Assembly: GCF_016807185.1 (NCBI RefSeq) | Contig: NZ_JAEVYN010000001.1 | Span: 1,424,781 to 1,488,780 of the forward strand | Source of the DNA: Leptolyngbya sp. Cla-17 | Lineage (GTDB): Bacteria; Cyanobacteriota; Cyanobacteriia; Leptolyngbyales; Leptolyngbyaceae | Direction: 5' to 3' | DNA: 64,000 bases | In this document: one piece after another, positions 1 through 9,028 of the stretch | How the letters are laid out: each line of letters starts with the position of its first letter | Numbering within the stretch: position 1 is the first letter of the stretch | The notes under the pieces: model-generated | What the model was told of the DNA's origin: nothing | Seen by the model: only the letters and a program-made list of their open reading frames with translations | Database searches by the model: none | Program-made: the position numbers and the translations under genes

Positions 1-1131
1 GGCGGTGTTATGCCGACCCATGCCAGTATGGTGGTAAAACCGCTCTACCACGGTGCTATTCATATTCACGGCTCAGCACCATCGCCCGACTCGCGCTTGC
101 TAGCGGTGACAGGTCGCGGCACTAGTAATGTTTATTTGATTGACATCGAGAAAAGACGGGTAATCGGCGGAGTATCCAATCCACAAGCAGGGCAAGCACA
201 GAATGTGAACCCAGAACAGGTTTCTAGTGGCATTTTAATTGGACGCGAACCGCACGAGCCAACCTTTACGCGCAATGGTAAAGAACTGTGGGTCGCGATT
301 CGGGGAGAAAATCGGATTGCTATCCTTGGGGTTCAATCTGCCCTCAATACACTCACACAAGGAATGACCGTTGGTGCTGTGCGGCAATACGTCAACAACG
401 TCAATGGATGTGCCCAAGTGTGGTTTTCTAGAGATGGGCTGACTGCGTTCGTCACTTCGCAGAAGGCTGCACTCATTCATGTGTTTGATGTCAACCCCGA
501 TCTCAACGGTTTTAGCCAACCCAAGCTCAAAACCCAGTTAGACATCAAAGCTCAAGATCCATTTGGCTTCACGCCATTCCAAAAAACAACGCCTGATGGT
601 AAAGAAATTTGGTTTTCCCATAAATTGGCAGATGGACTCTCCGTCCGCAGCACTCGCGATGCCTATCAACTTCTGGATCACATTCTGTTAGGCGATCGCA
701 CCCGCCCCAACCATATCGAGTTTGTTAAAAATGCGCGTGGCAAAGTCGCTTACGCCAGCTTTGCTCGCATTGACGATGGTGGACCTGGAAACATTGCGGC
801 AAGTCAAATTGCAGTGATCGATCGCTCTGTTCCTCCTGGTCAGCGTCGAGTCATTGGTAGCTTTTTCAGTTATGGGCGAGAGGCACATGGTCTATGGACG
901 AACCCAGAAAATACTCGGCTTTACATCGCCCACGAACAAGATGAACTTCCAGGAACACCCTCTGCCGGACAAACTGTTTGCACGGCATTTGACGTTTCTA
1001 ATCCATTCAAGCCGGAGTTCATCGCCCAAATTCCCCTCGGCAACTTAGAACTACCATCTGGCAAATTGCGTAACAAGAAAAGTATCAACTTAGTTTATGT
1101 CCGCCCTAATACACCTAGCCAAACTGCCTAA
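1..1131 (+). CDS. YncE-type beta-propeller protein, 5' end cut by window edge
   Basis: The protein reads as a repeat propeller of the YncE / YVTN type: short blades such as APSPDSRLLAVTGRGTSNVY and NPENTRLYIAHEQDE recur along its length. Such proteins are usually periplasmic binding or scaffold proteins, and no catalytic residues are evident. The frame is open to base 1, the first ATG (10) has no signal peptide or ribosome site before it, and the sequence begins inside a blade, so the true start probably lies outside the window. It ends 28 bases before a DUF305 gene and may be the first gene of the metal-response unit that follows. Ligand unknown. Confidence 0.7.
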   Translation, partial: GGVMPTHASMVVKPLYHGAIHIHGSAPSPDSRLLAVTGRGTSNVYLIDIEKRRVIGGVSNPQAGQAQNVNPEQVSSGILIGREPHEPTFTRNGKELWVAIRGENRIAILGVQSALNTLTQGMTVGAVRQYVNNVNGCAQVWFSRDGLTAFVTSQKAALIHVFDVNPDLNGFSQPKLKTQLDIKAQDPFGFTPFQKTTPDGKEIWFSHKLADGLSVRSTRDAYQLLDHILLGDRTRPNHIEFVKNARGKVAYASFARIDDGGPGNIAASQIAVIDRSVPPGQRRVIGSFFSYGREAHGLWTNPENTRLYIAHEQDELPGTPSAGQTVCTAFDVSNPFKPEFIAQIPLGNLELPSGKLRNKKSINLVYVRPNTPSQTA

Positions 1132-1159
1132 TGCGAGTCTTACGATCAAGAGGTCAGCC

Positions 1160-1636
1160 ATGATCCAGCAAATCATTCTACTGATAGTCATCACAGTTCT
1201 CTTGGTGCTGAGATGTCCTTCAAGTGTGTTGGCAGAACAGTCAGAACCCTCTCATTCAAGGCACACACCTCAAATGACCGAGCGATCGAATGAAACGTCC
1301 ACACCGTTTGCCAAAGCAATGAAAGCCAGCATGACACGAATGATGACGGATATGCATCAACCTGACATGTCAGGAAATCCCGATGTTGATTTCCTGGCAA
1401 TGATGATTCCCCATCACACAGGAGCAGTAGAAATGGCACGGTTAGTTCTACTTTATGGGATCGATCCATTAGTGCGTCAGCTTGCCGAGGAAATGATTGC
1501 ATCCCAACAGGTGGAAATCACAGCGATGCAGACCCGATTGCCAGCCCTGAAAAAGGGAGCAGACCCTGATCCAGAAGGCTTTCCGGCGATTCATGGCACT
1601 CGTGGCAAAGGAACACCCTATTCAACCCTTAAGTAA
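1160..1636 (+). CDS. DUF305 periplasmic protein, CopM-like
   Basis: A 158-residue secreted protein. The start at 1160 is preferred over the longer frame (1097) because it gives a clean signal peptide (MIQQIILLIVITVLLVLRC, cleavage near VLA-EQ) and has AAGAGG six bases upstream. The mature part carries the DUF305 signature MMIPHHTGAVEMARL near residues 87-101, with further Met and His residues before it (MKASMTRMMTDMHQPDM). In Synechocystis, CopM is a DUF305 copper-binding protein encoded before the two-component pair CopRS, and the gene order here (DUF305, regulator, kinase) is the same. Copper binding is inferred from motif and context; other metals are possible. Confidence 0.82.
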   Translation: MIQQIILLIVITVLLVLRCPSSVLAEQSEPSHSRHTPQMTERSNETSTPFAKAMKASMTRMMTDMHQPDMSGNPDVDFLAMMIPHHTGAVEMARLVLLYGIDPLVRQLAEEMIASQQVEITAMQTRLPALKKGADPDPEGFPAIHGTRGKGTPYSTLK

Positions 1637-1738
1637 GAGAAGTTTGAGGAGCCATTGTGTTTGCCCTTTTATGCTGTCCCCGAACGTTTTCTGATTGTGC
1701 CTGTCTGCATCGACTCAACCCCTTTATGATCACAATCA

Positions 1739-2434
1739 ATGACTACTGTGAAAACTATTTTAGTGGTCGAAGACGATCTCAGCCTGCGTGAGACGGTGCA
1801 GCTTTATATTGAGCGAGAAGGTCTGGCGTGTTTAACCGCTAGCAACGGGGCAGAGGGTGTCGCTCAGGTGCAATGCTTTCGTCCTGATCTAGTGGTGCTC
1901 GATCTGGTATTGCCGGACATTAGCGGCTTTCAAGTCTGTCAAGAAGTCCGGACACTGGGGTATTTTGTACCCATTTTAATATTGACAGCGCGGGCAGAGG
2001 AGAGCGATCGCGTGCAGGGGTTAATAATTGGGGCAGATGATTACTTGACCAAACCCTTCAGTGCCAAAGAGTTGATCGCGCGGGTCAAAGCCCTCATCCG
2101 ACGGGCATACAGTCCGGGCTACCGAGACGTGCGCCAGACTCAGGGAGTTGCGATCGATCCGAACCAACGTCATGCCTATCTCAATGGTGAATTGCTGGAC
2201 TTGCGCGGCAAAGAATTTGATCTGCTAGCCCAACTCGTTGATCGTCCAGGACGGGCTTACACTCGCGAACAACTGCTAGAACATGTTTGGGGACTTGACT
2301 TTGCAGGTGACACCCGCGTCGTTGACGTGTATGTTCGCAAACTGCGAGAAAAGCTTGAGTTAGATGCCTCTTGCCCAGAGTACATTCAAACTGTGTGGGG
2401 CGTGGGCTATCGTTTTCGAGGAACTGAAGGATGA
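1739..2434 (+). CDS. OmpR/PhoB-family response regulator
   Basis: 231 residues with a receiver domain (about 5-118) and a winged-helix DNA-binding domain (about 135-228). The acidic pair E11/D12-D13, phospho-acceptor D55 (VVLDLVLPD) and the switch lysine in LTKPFSAKE are all present. The output domain ends in the usual VWGVGYRF hairpin. The stop codon overlaps the kinase start by four bases (ATGA), so the pair is probably translationally coupled. By position it corresponds to CopR of the cyanobacterial copMRS operon, but OmpR-type regulators cannot be told apart by sequence alone, so no symbol is given. Confidence 0.93.
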   Translation: MTTVKTILVVEDDLSLRETVQLYIEREGLACLTASNGAEGVAQVQCFRPDLVVLDLVLPDISGFQVCQEVRTLGYFVPILILTARAEESDRVQGLIIGADDYLTKPFSAKELIARVKALIRRAYSPGYRDVRQTQGVAIDPNQRHAYLNGELLDLRGKEFDLLAQLVDRPGRAYTREQLLEHVWGLDFAGDTRVVDVYVRKLREKLELDASCPEYIQTVWGVGYRFRGTEG

Positions 2435-3870
2435 GACTAAGAAGTGTCTCCAGCCGACTGACGCTAACGCTGTTGCTTGTTACCTTAGGCAGCTTGGTTG
2501 GGTTCTCATTCATCTTAGGTAAAGCTTTGGAGCAGTTTTTTGTCAAAGAAGCTGAGGTGACGTTGCGACGACAAGCTGATGCGTTGGCAACCCAGGTTCC
2601 TGCCCATTGGGACAGCGCAGCCACAATTCGCCAACTGACAGACCTGATGAGCCAACAGGCGCGATCGCAGGTGACGATTTTTAACACGGCAGCCACGACT
2701 CGGTTAACCAGTCAGGGGGTGAATCGCGGTCATGCCATTGAACTTCCCAAAAATTTTATTCTCAAAACCCTGGCAGGAGAACCGCAAGCTGGACGCTTAT
2801 GGATTGCCACTGATCCTAAGAATAGCTGGTGGCTTTACAGCACCGTGCCGCTCCGTCATTCTGATCAGATTGTGGGTGCCGTGTATCTCACCATGCCGTT
2901 GCGTCGTCCTAAACGGTTTGCTGAGGAGGTACAGGGATTGGTGATGGGCACGGCGATCGCGGCGGCGACCGTCGCCGCCGCCACAGGTCTAGTTTTATCT
3001 CGCACCTTGACTCAACCGCTGCGAGCGCTACAACGCCAAGCTCAACGGCTGGAAGCTGGCGATTATCAGGCTCGGTCTGCCCTTAAAGGACAAGATGAAT
3101 TAGCGCAACTGAGTCATCTGCTAGATCAGATGGCAGCCAAATTAATGGAAACTTTGTCTGCCCTGCAAGCACAGGAAACGGCGCGGCGAGAGCTGGTTGC
3201 CAATGTCTCCCATGATTTACGGACTCCCCTAGCAGTGCTGCGAGTTGAGCTAGAGGCAATTCTTGATGGGGTCGTGACTGGAGAGAAAGCGCAACTTTAC
3301 TTACAACGTGCCTGCGGTGAAATAGATTACCTGACTCGTCTCGTAGGGCAATTATTGCTGCTGGCAAAAGCAGATGCGGGACAGCTTCAGATTCACCCCC
3401 AAGCTGTTTCAGCGGTGGCGATTGCCCAAGAATGCCTGTTTCGGATGCAACCTTCCGCAACCCAAGCCGGGTTGAAGCTGGAACTCTGTGCAACTTCGCC
3501 TCAGACCACCGTATGGGTTGACCCAGAATTAACCGGGCAGGTTGTGTTGAATTTACTCGACAACGCGATTAAGTATGCGCCAGAAAGCGAAGTCGTTTGC
3601 CTCAAAGTGCTGCCAACTGTGGAAACGGAGGAGCAGCAGTATGTGCCGCTGCAAATCCAAGATCAGGGAAAAGGCATTGAAGCCAGCGCACTGCAACGCT
3701 TGACGGAGCGATTCTACCGGAGTGACAACGCCCGCCCTAGAGGTGGGATGGGGTTGGGGCTGGCGATCGCCCAGCATGTTTGTCAACTTCAAGGCGGCAA
3801 GATGCACATTCAAAGCCAGTTGGGGCACGGCACGGTCGTTACCCTCCTGCTACCGATCGCCACCTGCTAG
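2431..3870 (+). CDS. Membrane sensor histidine kinase
   Basis: 479 residues: first membrane segment at about 10-30, a periplasmic loop of about 130 residues, a second membrane segment at about 170-190 rich in Ala, then HAMP, HisKA with phospho-acceptor H261 (NVSHDLRTPLAVL), and a HATPase domain with N box NLLDNAIKYAP, G1 box DQGKGIE and G2 box GMGLGLAIAQH. It overlaps the response regulator by four bases. The position matches CopS, but the periplasmic loop is not rich in His, Met or Cys, so the ligand is uncertain. The 3' end overlaps the convergent gene by 21 bases. Confidence 0.93.
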   Translation: MRLRSVSSRLTLTLLLVTLGSLVGFSFILGKALEQFFVKEAEVTLRRQADALATQVPAHWDSAATIRQLTDLMSQQARSQVTIFNTAATTRLTSQGVNRGHAIELPKNFILKTLAGEPQAGRLWIATDPKNSWWLYSTVPLRHSDQIVGAVYLTMPLRRPKRFAEEVQGLVMGTAIAAATVAAATGLVLSRTLTQPLRALQRQAQRLEAGDYQARSALKGQDELAQLSHLLDQMAAKLMETLSALQAQETARRELVANVSHDLRTPLAVLRVELEAILDGVVTGEKAQLYLQRACGEIDYLTRLVGQLLLLAKADAGQLQIHPQAVSAVAIAQECLFRMQPSATQAGLKLELCATSPQTTVWVDPELTGQVVLNLLDNAIKYAPESEVVCLKVLPTVETEEQQYVPLQIQDQGKGIEASALQRLTERFYRSDNARPRGGMGLGLAIAQHVCQLQGGKMHIQSQLGHGTVVTLLLPIATC

Positions 3871-4410
3871 CGCCTGTCGAGACTTTTTGGCGATTTGGGC
3901 AAAATCGTAGGTGGCATAAATTTCAGTCCGAAACGCGCTCCATGCTGTTCGCTCTAATGCCACATTTACTGCCCGTAATTGCTCTGGCGGCACTGCCAAA
4001 GTCACAACCTGCCCAATTCCCATGACGACATACCATGAGACGACATCCACGCCCTCAGGTGGGAACGCTTTCAAATAATCAGACTGCTTTAGTTCTGACA
4101 AAATTTGGTCAAGAGTTTTAGATTGGTCGTGCTTCAGAAAAACTGTGAGCAGAATGGCTCCATTGGGAACCCCTGTCTCTGGATTAATGTTGATTTTTGA
4201 GGAACTTGCACTTTGAGCTTGAGCCGCGATCGGGTTGGCAGAGATTTCTGAAGGAGTCATCTGATTTTGATTCATCCTGCCTACCCTTGGAGTTGTGGTG
4301 ACGGAGGATAGTTGAGGCGTGGCTTGAGCGATTGCCACCCCAATTGCTCCGATAAAAAACACAGCCAAGACGATTGAGATCAGAAAAAACCGTTGGATAA
4401 TTTTGGTCAT
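3850..4410 (-). CDS. Secreted or membrane-anchored hypothetical protein
   Basis: 186 residues with an N-terminal hydrophobic segment (about 7-27, ending AIAQA), a Ser/Gln/Asn-rich linker, and a compact C-terminal domain (about 85-180) with motifs ILLTVFLKHDQSKTLDQI and GVDVVSWYVVMGIGQVVTLA. No family is recognised. It is convergent with the kinase gene and overlaps its end by 21 bases, so the two transcripts would be antisense there. An extracytoplasmic role fits the signal and the neighbours; nothing more can be said. Confidence 0.7.
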   Translation of the reverse strand: MTKIIQRFFLISIVLAVFFIGAIGVAIAQATPQLSSVTTTPRVGRMNQNQMTPSEISANPIAAQAQSASSSKININPETGVPNGAILLTVFLKHDQSKTLDQILSELKQSDYLKAFPPEGVDVVSWYVVMGIGQVVTLAVPPEQLRAVNVALERTAWSAFRTEIYATYDFAQIAKKSRQALAGGDR

Positions 4411-4531
4411 GATTGAGTAGTATTGGCTTGCAGTACCTTGCTTTGTCTATACACGCTCTAAATCTGTAATCAAAAAGGCTTTGCAATGCTGCGATCGCAG
4501 CTAGACAGGTTCACAGCCCACATAAAGATGA

Positions 4532-4551
4532 CCCCTGCTATTTAGCAGGGG
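4532..4551 (-). terminator. Stem-loop downstream of the CHRD gene
   Basis: A perfect nine-base inverted repeat (CCCCTGCTA / TAGCAGGGG, two-base loop) lies 45 bases after the stop of the CHRD gene. On the minus strand it is followed only by a weak T stretch (TCATCTTTA), so terminator function is probable rather than certain. Confidence 0.45.
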
Positions 4552-4595
4552 CAATCAGGCTCTTTAACAGCTTGTGATGGATCTGTTGCTAGGGC

Positions 4596-5216
4596 TTATG
4601 CCGACAAGCGTGTGGTATCACTAGTTAGTTTCTGTTGTTTTTCCCGTCTTCTTTTCAACATCGATCCGACTGCGCCAGTGGCTAAAAGCCCTAACATTGT
4701 GGATGGTTCAGGCACAGCAGAGGCATCGACTGGATCTTCAATCTGTCCCCGGATTTCCCCTGCCGCTCGAAAGTTTGTTCCAGGCGTATTTGAATGAACG
4801 TTGAAATAATATTGTCCATCCAAAAAGCGGTTGAACACAGCAACCGGATCAATGCCAGCAGCTACAACCTCAGTAGATGTCCAGTCCCCAACAATCTTCC
4901 CACTGGTGCTGCCCAGTGGTGGAGCATCCAAGTCATGCACAACGGGACCTGCCTGACCAGCCGGAGCCAAGTGAATATGGGCTAATGCCAGAGGTCCTGA
5001 AAGACCAGAGAATGACAGATCGTAGTTAAAAGTCCAACTAGTTGGTTCGCCATTCAGAATAGATGTTGCGAAACCCGTAGCCGGACTCGCGTTTGGCGGT
5101 ACCTGCTGTGAACCGCTAAGAGGATTAGAAAAAGAGAACGTTGCCGCATTAGCTGCTACTTGAAACAGCGACGTGAACACGGTGCTGATTAATGCTACTG
5201 TCCAGAACTGGTTCAT
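4596..5216 (-). CDS. CHRD domain protein with PEP-CTERM sorting signal
   Basis: 206 residues. An N-terminal signal peptide (about 1-24, ending ANA-ATF) precedes a CHRD domain (about 28-160; LSGSQQVPPNASPATGFA and HIHLAPAGQAGPVV are typical). The tail has the PEP-CTERM signal: the motif VPEPSTMLGLLATGA, a short membrane helix and a basic end (KRRREKQQK). In PEP-CTERM/exosortase systems such proteins are processed and sent to the cell surface or extracellular matrix. The exosortase is not in this window. Monocistronic, with a stem-loop downstream. Confidence 0.85.
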   Translation of the reverse strand: MNQFWTVALISTVFTSLFQVAANAATFSFSNPLSGSQQVPPNASPATGFATSILNGEPTSWTFNYDLSFSGLSGPLALAHIHLAPAGQAGPVVHDLDAPPLGSTSGKIVGDWTSTEVVAAGIDPVAVFNRFLDGQYYFNVHSNTPGTNFRAAGEIRGQIEDPVDASAVPEPSTMLGLLATGAVGSMLKRRREKQQKLTSDTTRLSA

Positions 5217-5405
5217 AAAAGTGTCCTAATAGAAGCTCCAAGGGTTTATTAGTTTTAAGAGCTAAGACCAGATTGAGCAAAACTCTTTAAAAATGTGTGA
5301 AAAATGAAGCGAAGTTTGGTATTCCCACGCTCACTTCCGGATTGTTACTGCTTTATTCACTGATTAGCACTAGAATTCTTTTGCAATTTAATTGGTTAAA
5401 AATAT

Positions 5406-6017
5406 ATGAGTGCCTTTCGGGTTGGCGTTGCAGGTCCAGTAGGATCAGGCAAAACAGCGTTAGTGGATGCGCTGTGTAAGGCACTACGCGATCGCTATAA
5501 TCTTGCAGTGGTGACCAATGATATTTATACCCAAGAAGATGCCCAATACTTAGTACGAAGTCAAGCGTTGAGCCGCGATCGCATTTTAGGCGTGGAAACA
5601 GGAGGCTGTCCGCACACGGCAATTCGAGAAGATGCATCTATGAACCTTGCCGCGATCGAAGATCTGGAACAACGCTTTCTAGACTTAGATCTCGTCTTTG
5701 TGGAGAGTGGGGGCGACAACTTAGCCGCGACCTTTAGCCCAGAGCTAGTAGACCTAACTCTCTATGTGATTGATGTAGCAGGGGGTGACAAAATTCCGCG
5801 CAAAGGCGGACCCGGCATTACTAAATCTGACTTGTTAGTAATTAACAAAATCGACTTAGCGCCCTACGTTGGAGCAGATTTGGATGTGATGGAGCAAGAT
5901 ACTAAGAAAATGCGCGGTGAAAAGCCGTTTGTTTTTACGAACCTTAAAACATTGGCTGGACTATCCGCGATCGTGGAATTTATTCAGTTTCAAGGTAATT
6001 TCGGTGTTCGTTCCTGA
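5406..6017 (+). CDS. ureG: Urease accessory GTPase UreG
   Basis: 203 residues, the usual UreG length. The P-loop GPVGSGKT is at 10-17, the conserved CPH metal motif in GGCPHTAIRED, the switch VESGGDNLAATFSPELVD, and the guanine-specificity motif NKID. UreG couples GTP hydrolysis to nickel delivery into urease together with UreD, UreF and UreE. None of those, nor the urease subunits, is within this window, so the gene stands alone here; cyanobacterial urease genes are often dispersed. No clear ribosome site precedes the ATG. Confidence 0.95.
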   Translation: MSAFRVGVAGPVGSGKTALVDALCKALRDRYNLAVVTNDIYTQEDAQYLVRSQALSRDRILGVETGGCPHTAIREDASMNLAAIEDLEQRFLDLDLVFVESGGDNLAATFSPELVDLTLYVIDVAGGDKIPRKGGPGITKSDLLVINKIDLAPYVGADLDVMEQDTKKMRGEKPFVFTNLKTLAGLSAIVEFIQFQGNFGVRS

Positions 6018-6279
6018 CAAAAATAACCACAAAACAATTTTGCATATCAAAACATATGCTAAAGCGCTTCAAGGCCACCGCACTTATAGCCATCGTCCGC
6101 AGAACCGAGGGGAGAATCAAACCATCAAAATGATAGTTAGTTTCTGGTCAAAGTCATTTGAGAGTATTACAGCAGTTCTGTTGTATTTGAATGGGGTGCT
6201 GTGATAACAGTCTGACTGCTATGACGCTAAAAACCTATAAAAAAGGTTGCCCTGCGATCAGGTATTGCAATTAGAATTT

Positions 6280-6867
6280 TTACCAAACCTGGCTAACGGG
6301 CAAGAAGGGTGCGATCGCATCCAAACCCCATGCCATTAGTGCGCCGCCCAAAAAGCTGAGGAGATGCCCCCTCCATCCGGGAGAATTTGCTAGAGGCACC
6401 ATGCCCCAAAGCATTTTGCTACAGATAAAGCCCACTAGAATAGTCATCAAAATTGCAATGATGCCGCCTTCAAAGTAGCCACGCAGCAGCAAAAATCCTA
6501 AATAGCTGAACAGAATACTATTTGCCCCGAAATATTTTGCGCTTTTGGAAAAAAGTAAACCATTGAAGCAATCGATCAAAAGTGCGCCCAGGGTGACGAT
6601 GACCCAATCACGAGTTCCCCGCAGCAAAAGCAGACCGCCTAAAACAAGAAAGGATTCAGCATTTTCGATCAGGTAGCGATAAGGCTGGTTGATAGATTTC
6701 TCTATCGGTGGACTCCACAAACTAGGCAATGTGTGCAGGCTAAAGCCCCACTGATGTATTTTTTTGCCAAACAGGCAGGTGATCGCGATCGCGCCTAGCC
6801 AAACATACACAATCATGTCTGCCACACTTTTGATCTGCGCAACCCATTCAGTCAGGGTCATTTGCAT
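6280..6867 (-). CDS. Rhomboid-like multispanning membrane protein with altered active site
   Basis: 195 residues, mostly hydrophobic, about six membrane helices. Two stretches look like rhomboid proteases: FGANSILFSYLGFLLLRG aligns with the catalytic-serine helix (consensus GASG...G), and GWRGHLLSFLGGALMAWG aligns with the histidine helix. The histidine is kept, but the usual Ser position reads Asn, with Ser one residue later (GANS). It may be a pseudo-protease or a variant subfamily. Rhomboid membership is inferred from these motifs and the topology. Confidence 0.6.
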   Translation of the reverse strand: MQMTLTEWVAQIKSVADMIVYVWLGAIAITCLFGKKIHQWGFSLHTLPSLWSPPIEKSINQPYRYLIENAESFLVLGGLLLLRGTRDWVIVTLGALLIDCFNGLLFSKSAKYFGANSILFSYLGFLLLRGYFEGGIIAILMTILVGFICSKMLWGMVPLANSPGWRGHLLSFLGGALMAWGLDAIAPFLPVSQVW

Positions 6868-7040
6868 TTAACCCTACGGATGGATAAATAAAGTAATGCC
6901 GCATTATGCTCGAAATGCTCCCAGCGCACTGGTTCTACTGTGCTACAAATTCTAATCTTTTCTCAGGTATCCGGCGACAAACCTTTCAAACTGAGATGTT
7001 TACGCAGTCAGTTGGTTGGCAATGGTTTCCTCGCTGCTAC

Positions 7041-7895
7041 TCACGCCCCATTGATCGCAGTCAAAATGCGAGTTGCTTCAGCGCAAAGAGTGTCATGACG
7101 GTTTCCGTTGCTGGCAAGCAAGCCGCCCCACTGAGTTACATCTTCACGGTTATAGAGTAGGGGCGTGCCGTCAAAGTGGGTAAATTTACCGCCTGCTTCA
7201 GTCAAAATCAGTTCTGGAGCAGCAAGATCCCAATCTTTGGGGGCAGAAGAACCAGAGAGGGAAAGATACACATCGGCCTGCTGGTCAACAATCGCGGCGA
7301 TTTTGCCGCCCAAACTGCCCACAGATTTCTGCGTTTGGCAAGGAAACTGTTGCATCAATTGGTTAAAGCGATCGCTGCGGTGGCTGCGGCTTGTCACCAC
7401 AATCAACTGGTCGAATTGGCTACGTTGAGAAACTCGCACCGGGGCGATCGTGCCATCTTTGTGTTCTACAAACGTGCCGCTGCCGAAAGCTGCAAAGTAG
7501 AGCCGACCTGCTGCGGGGCAAGCAACCACAGCCAGCACCGGGCGATGATCGTGCACCAGCGCAATGTGAACCGCGAATTCTCCCGTTTTTTGAATGTATT
7601 CCTTAGTGCCATCTAGCGGGTCAATGATCCAAACAAAAGCTTTTTCCAAGCGATCGCTCGCAGGCTGAAGCTTATAAGTCTCCTCTGTTAGATACCCAAA
7701 ATCCTCAGTGCCCAAACTGGCGTGGAGATTGCTCAAGATGTAGTCATTCGCAGCACCATCTGCAATGGTGACGGGACCATCCGCCAAATCCTGAACCTTA
7801 AGGTCTGATTGTTGAGTTGCCAGCAACACATCCCCTGCACCCCAGCCAACGGCACGGGCGATCGCCAGCAGCTCCTGCAAATTCCCGTCTATCAT
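7041..7895 (-). CDS. cysQ: 3'(2'),5'-bisphosphate nucleotidase CysQ / inositol phosphatase family
   Basis: 284 residues. The metal-binding triad of the inositol-monophosphatase superfamily is visible: EE at 71-72, D92-P-L-D95-G-T97, and the C-terminal DWDLAAPELILTEAGG. CysQ removes the 3' phosphate from PAP, a product of sulfate assimilation, recycling it to AMP. The KEY run after DPLDGT (TKEYIQKTGEFAV) favours CysQ over a true inositol phosphatase. It is followed 127 bases further along by a PfkB kinase on the same strand; an operon is possible but not shown. Confidence 0.85.
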   Translation of the reverse strand: MIDGNLQELLAIARAVGWGAGDVLLATQQSDLKVQDLADGPVTIADGAANDYILSNLHASLGTEDFGYLTEETYKLQPASDRLEKAFVWIIDPLDGTKEYIQKTGEFAVHIALVHDHRPVLAVVACPAAGRLYFAAFGSGTFVEHKDGTIAPVRVSQRSQFDQLIVVTSRSHRSDRFNQLMQQFPCQTQKSVGSLGGKIAAIVDQQADVYLSLSGSSAPKDWDLAAPELILTEAGGKFTHFDGTPLLYNREDVTQWGGLLASNGNRHDTLCAEATRILTAINGA

Positions 7896-8022
7896 CGCGC
7901 CTGCTCCGTGTTTGCTGCAATTACCCTATCATCACGAGGTCGAAGGTGCGAGTGCGAGACGAGGAGGTGCAGAAATGTCTGGTGAAATCATTCACCTTGT
8001 CTCGTATTTCGCCACTTGTCTC

Positions 8023-8901
8023 TTATTCTTCCTTCAGCCACTGGCGAGTGCCAAAATGCAAGCATGATCGCGCTGCTATCTCTGCTGATCTGGCTAAGGC
8101 TTCTACAAAGTTGGTTTGTAAGATGAAATGGCAAAACGCACCATGAAAAATATCCCCAGCACCGAGGGTATCGACCGGCTTAATTTTGGGGACAGGAAGG
8201 TAGCCTGTCTGAGCGCGATTCGTGAAACTATCCCTACGAGAATTGGTATACCAAATCGGTTGCTCTCCGTGAGTGATGGCAATCTGGGCAATGCTCAAGT
8301 GGGTCAGATATGCCACTATGTCCGCTTGAGTGTCGCAGTTAGGCGGATGAAAATTGGCGGAACAAATGGCATAATTTACGAATGGCAGCACCGCCTCTAA
8401 ACCCGGTTTCCAACTGCCTCCGTCTAGTACAACGGGAATATTGAGCGCCTTAGCTTGTTCAGCGATCGCGAACCCTACCGCCATTTGATGTCCATCCAGC
8501 AGCACAACATCCACACCTTGCAAAATATCGGCTGGAAGTTGAGCAGGTGTTGCCTGAAGTTTGGCGGCGTTGATTGAAATGACGGCGCGATCGCCCGTTG
8601 CCTCAGTCACGATAATAGAAGACATAGGCGGCAACTCAGCCCACGCCGGATCGAGATCCCGCAGTGACACACCACACTGCTGCAAATCTGCCCCAATTAA
8701 CTGCGTCATTGGATGACAGCCCACCACACTCAACAGACTCGCCTGTCCACCCAAAGCGCCAAACGCCACCGCCGCATTCGTCGCCGGACCGCCAGCCGCA
8801 GCAGTGTAATCAGAGGCAACCAATTTCTGATTCCTGACAGGTGGATTCTCAGCCAAATAAATCAGATCGAGCGTGGTTAAGCCAATAAACAATCCGTGCA
8901 T
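8023..8901 (-). CDS. PfkB-family sugar kinase
   Basis: 292 residues. The ribokinase/PfkB family shows as an N-terminal glycine motif (AAGGPATNAAVAFGALGG, about 35-52) and the C-terminal anion-hole and catalytic-base motif DTLGAGDIFHGAF. This family phosphorylates sugars, nucleosides or sugar phosphates with ATP; the substrate cannot be read from the sequence. It diverges from rsmI across 127 bases. Confidence 0.87.
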   Translation of the reverse strand: MHGLFIGLTTLDLIYLAENPPVRNQKLVASDYTAAAGGPATNAAVAFGALGGQASLLSVVGCHPMTQLIGADLQQCGVSLRDLDPAWAELPPMSSIIVTEATGDRAVISINAAKLQATPAQLPADILQGVDVVLLDGHQMAVGFAIAEQAKALNIPVVLDGGSWKPGLEAVLPFVNYAICSANFHPPNCDTQADIVAYLTHLSIAQIAITHGEQPIWYTNSRRDSFTNRAQTGYLPVPKIKPVDTLGAGDIFHGAFCHFILQTNFVEALARSAEIAARSCLHFGTRQWLKEE

Positions 8902-9028
8902 GAGAGAGAACTAGACTTACTGCGAATTCTGATACTAATTAAAGAAGTATTCCCATCAGATGAGGATTTTTAGCTTTACGCTAGATATAAGTCTTGGACT
9001 ATGAAACCTGAATGATTTTGATGAAATT

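Noticed and set aside
1097..1159. Longer N terminus for the DUF305 protein
   Set aside because: It overlaps the end of the propeller gene and spoils the signal peptide; the start at 1160 has AAGAGG upstream.
2181..2696. 171-codon frame opposite the regulator/kinase junction
   Set aside because: Antisense to two well-supported genes; no domain or ribosome site.
3722..4025. Open frames across the kinase 3' end
   Set aside because: They overlap the kinase and the convergent secreted gene in other frames and resemble nothing.
5297..5479. Small open frame before ureG
   Set aside because: It overlaps the ureG start in another frame and has no ribosome site or recognisable sequence.
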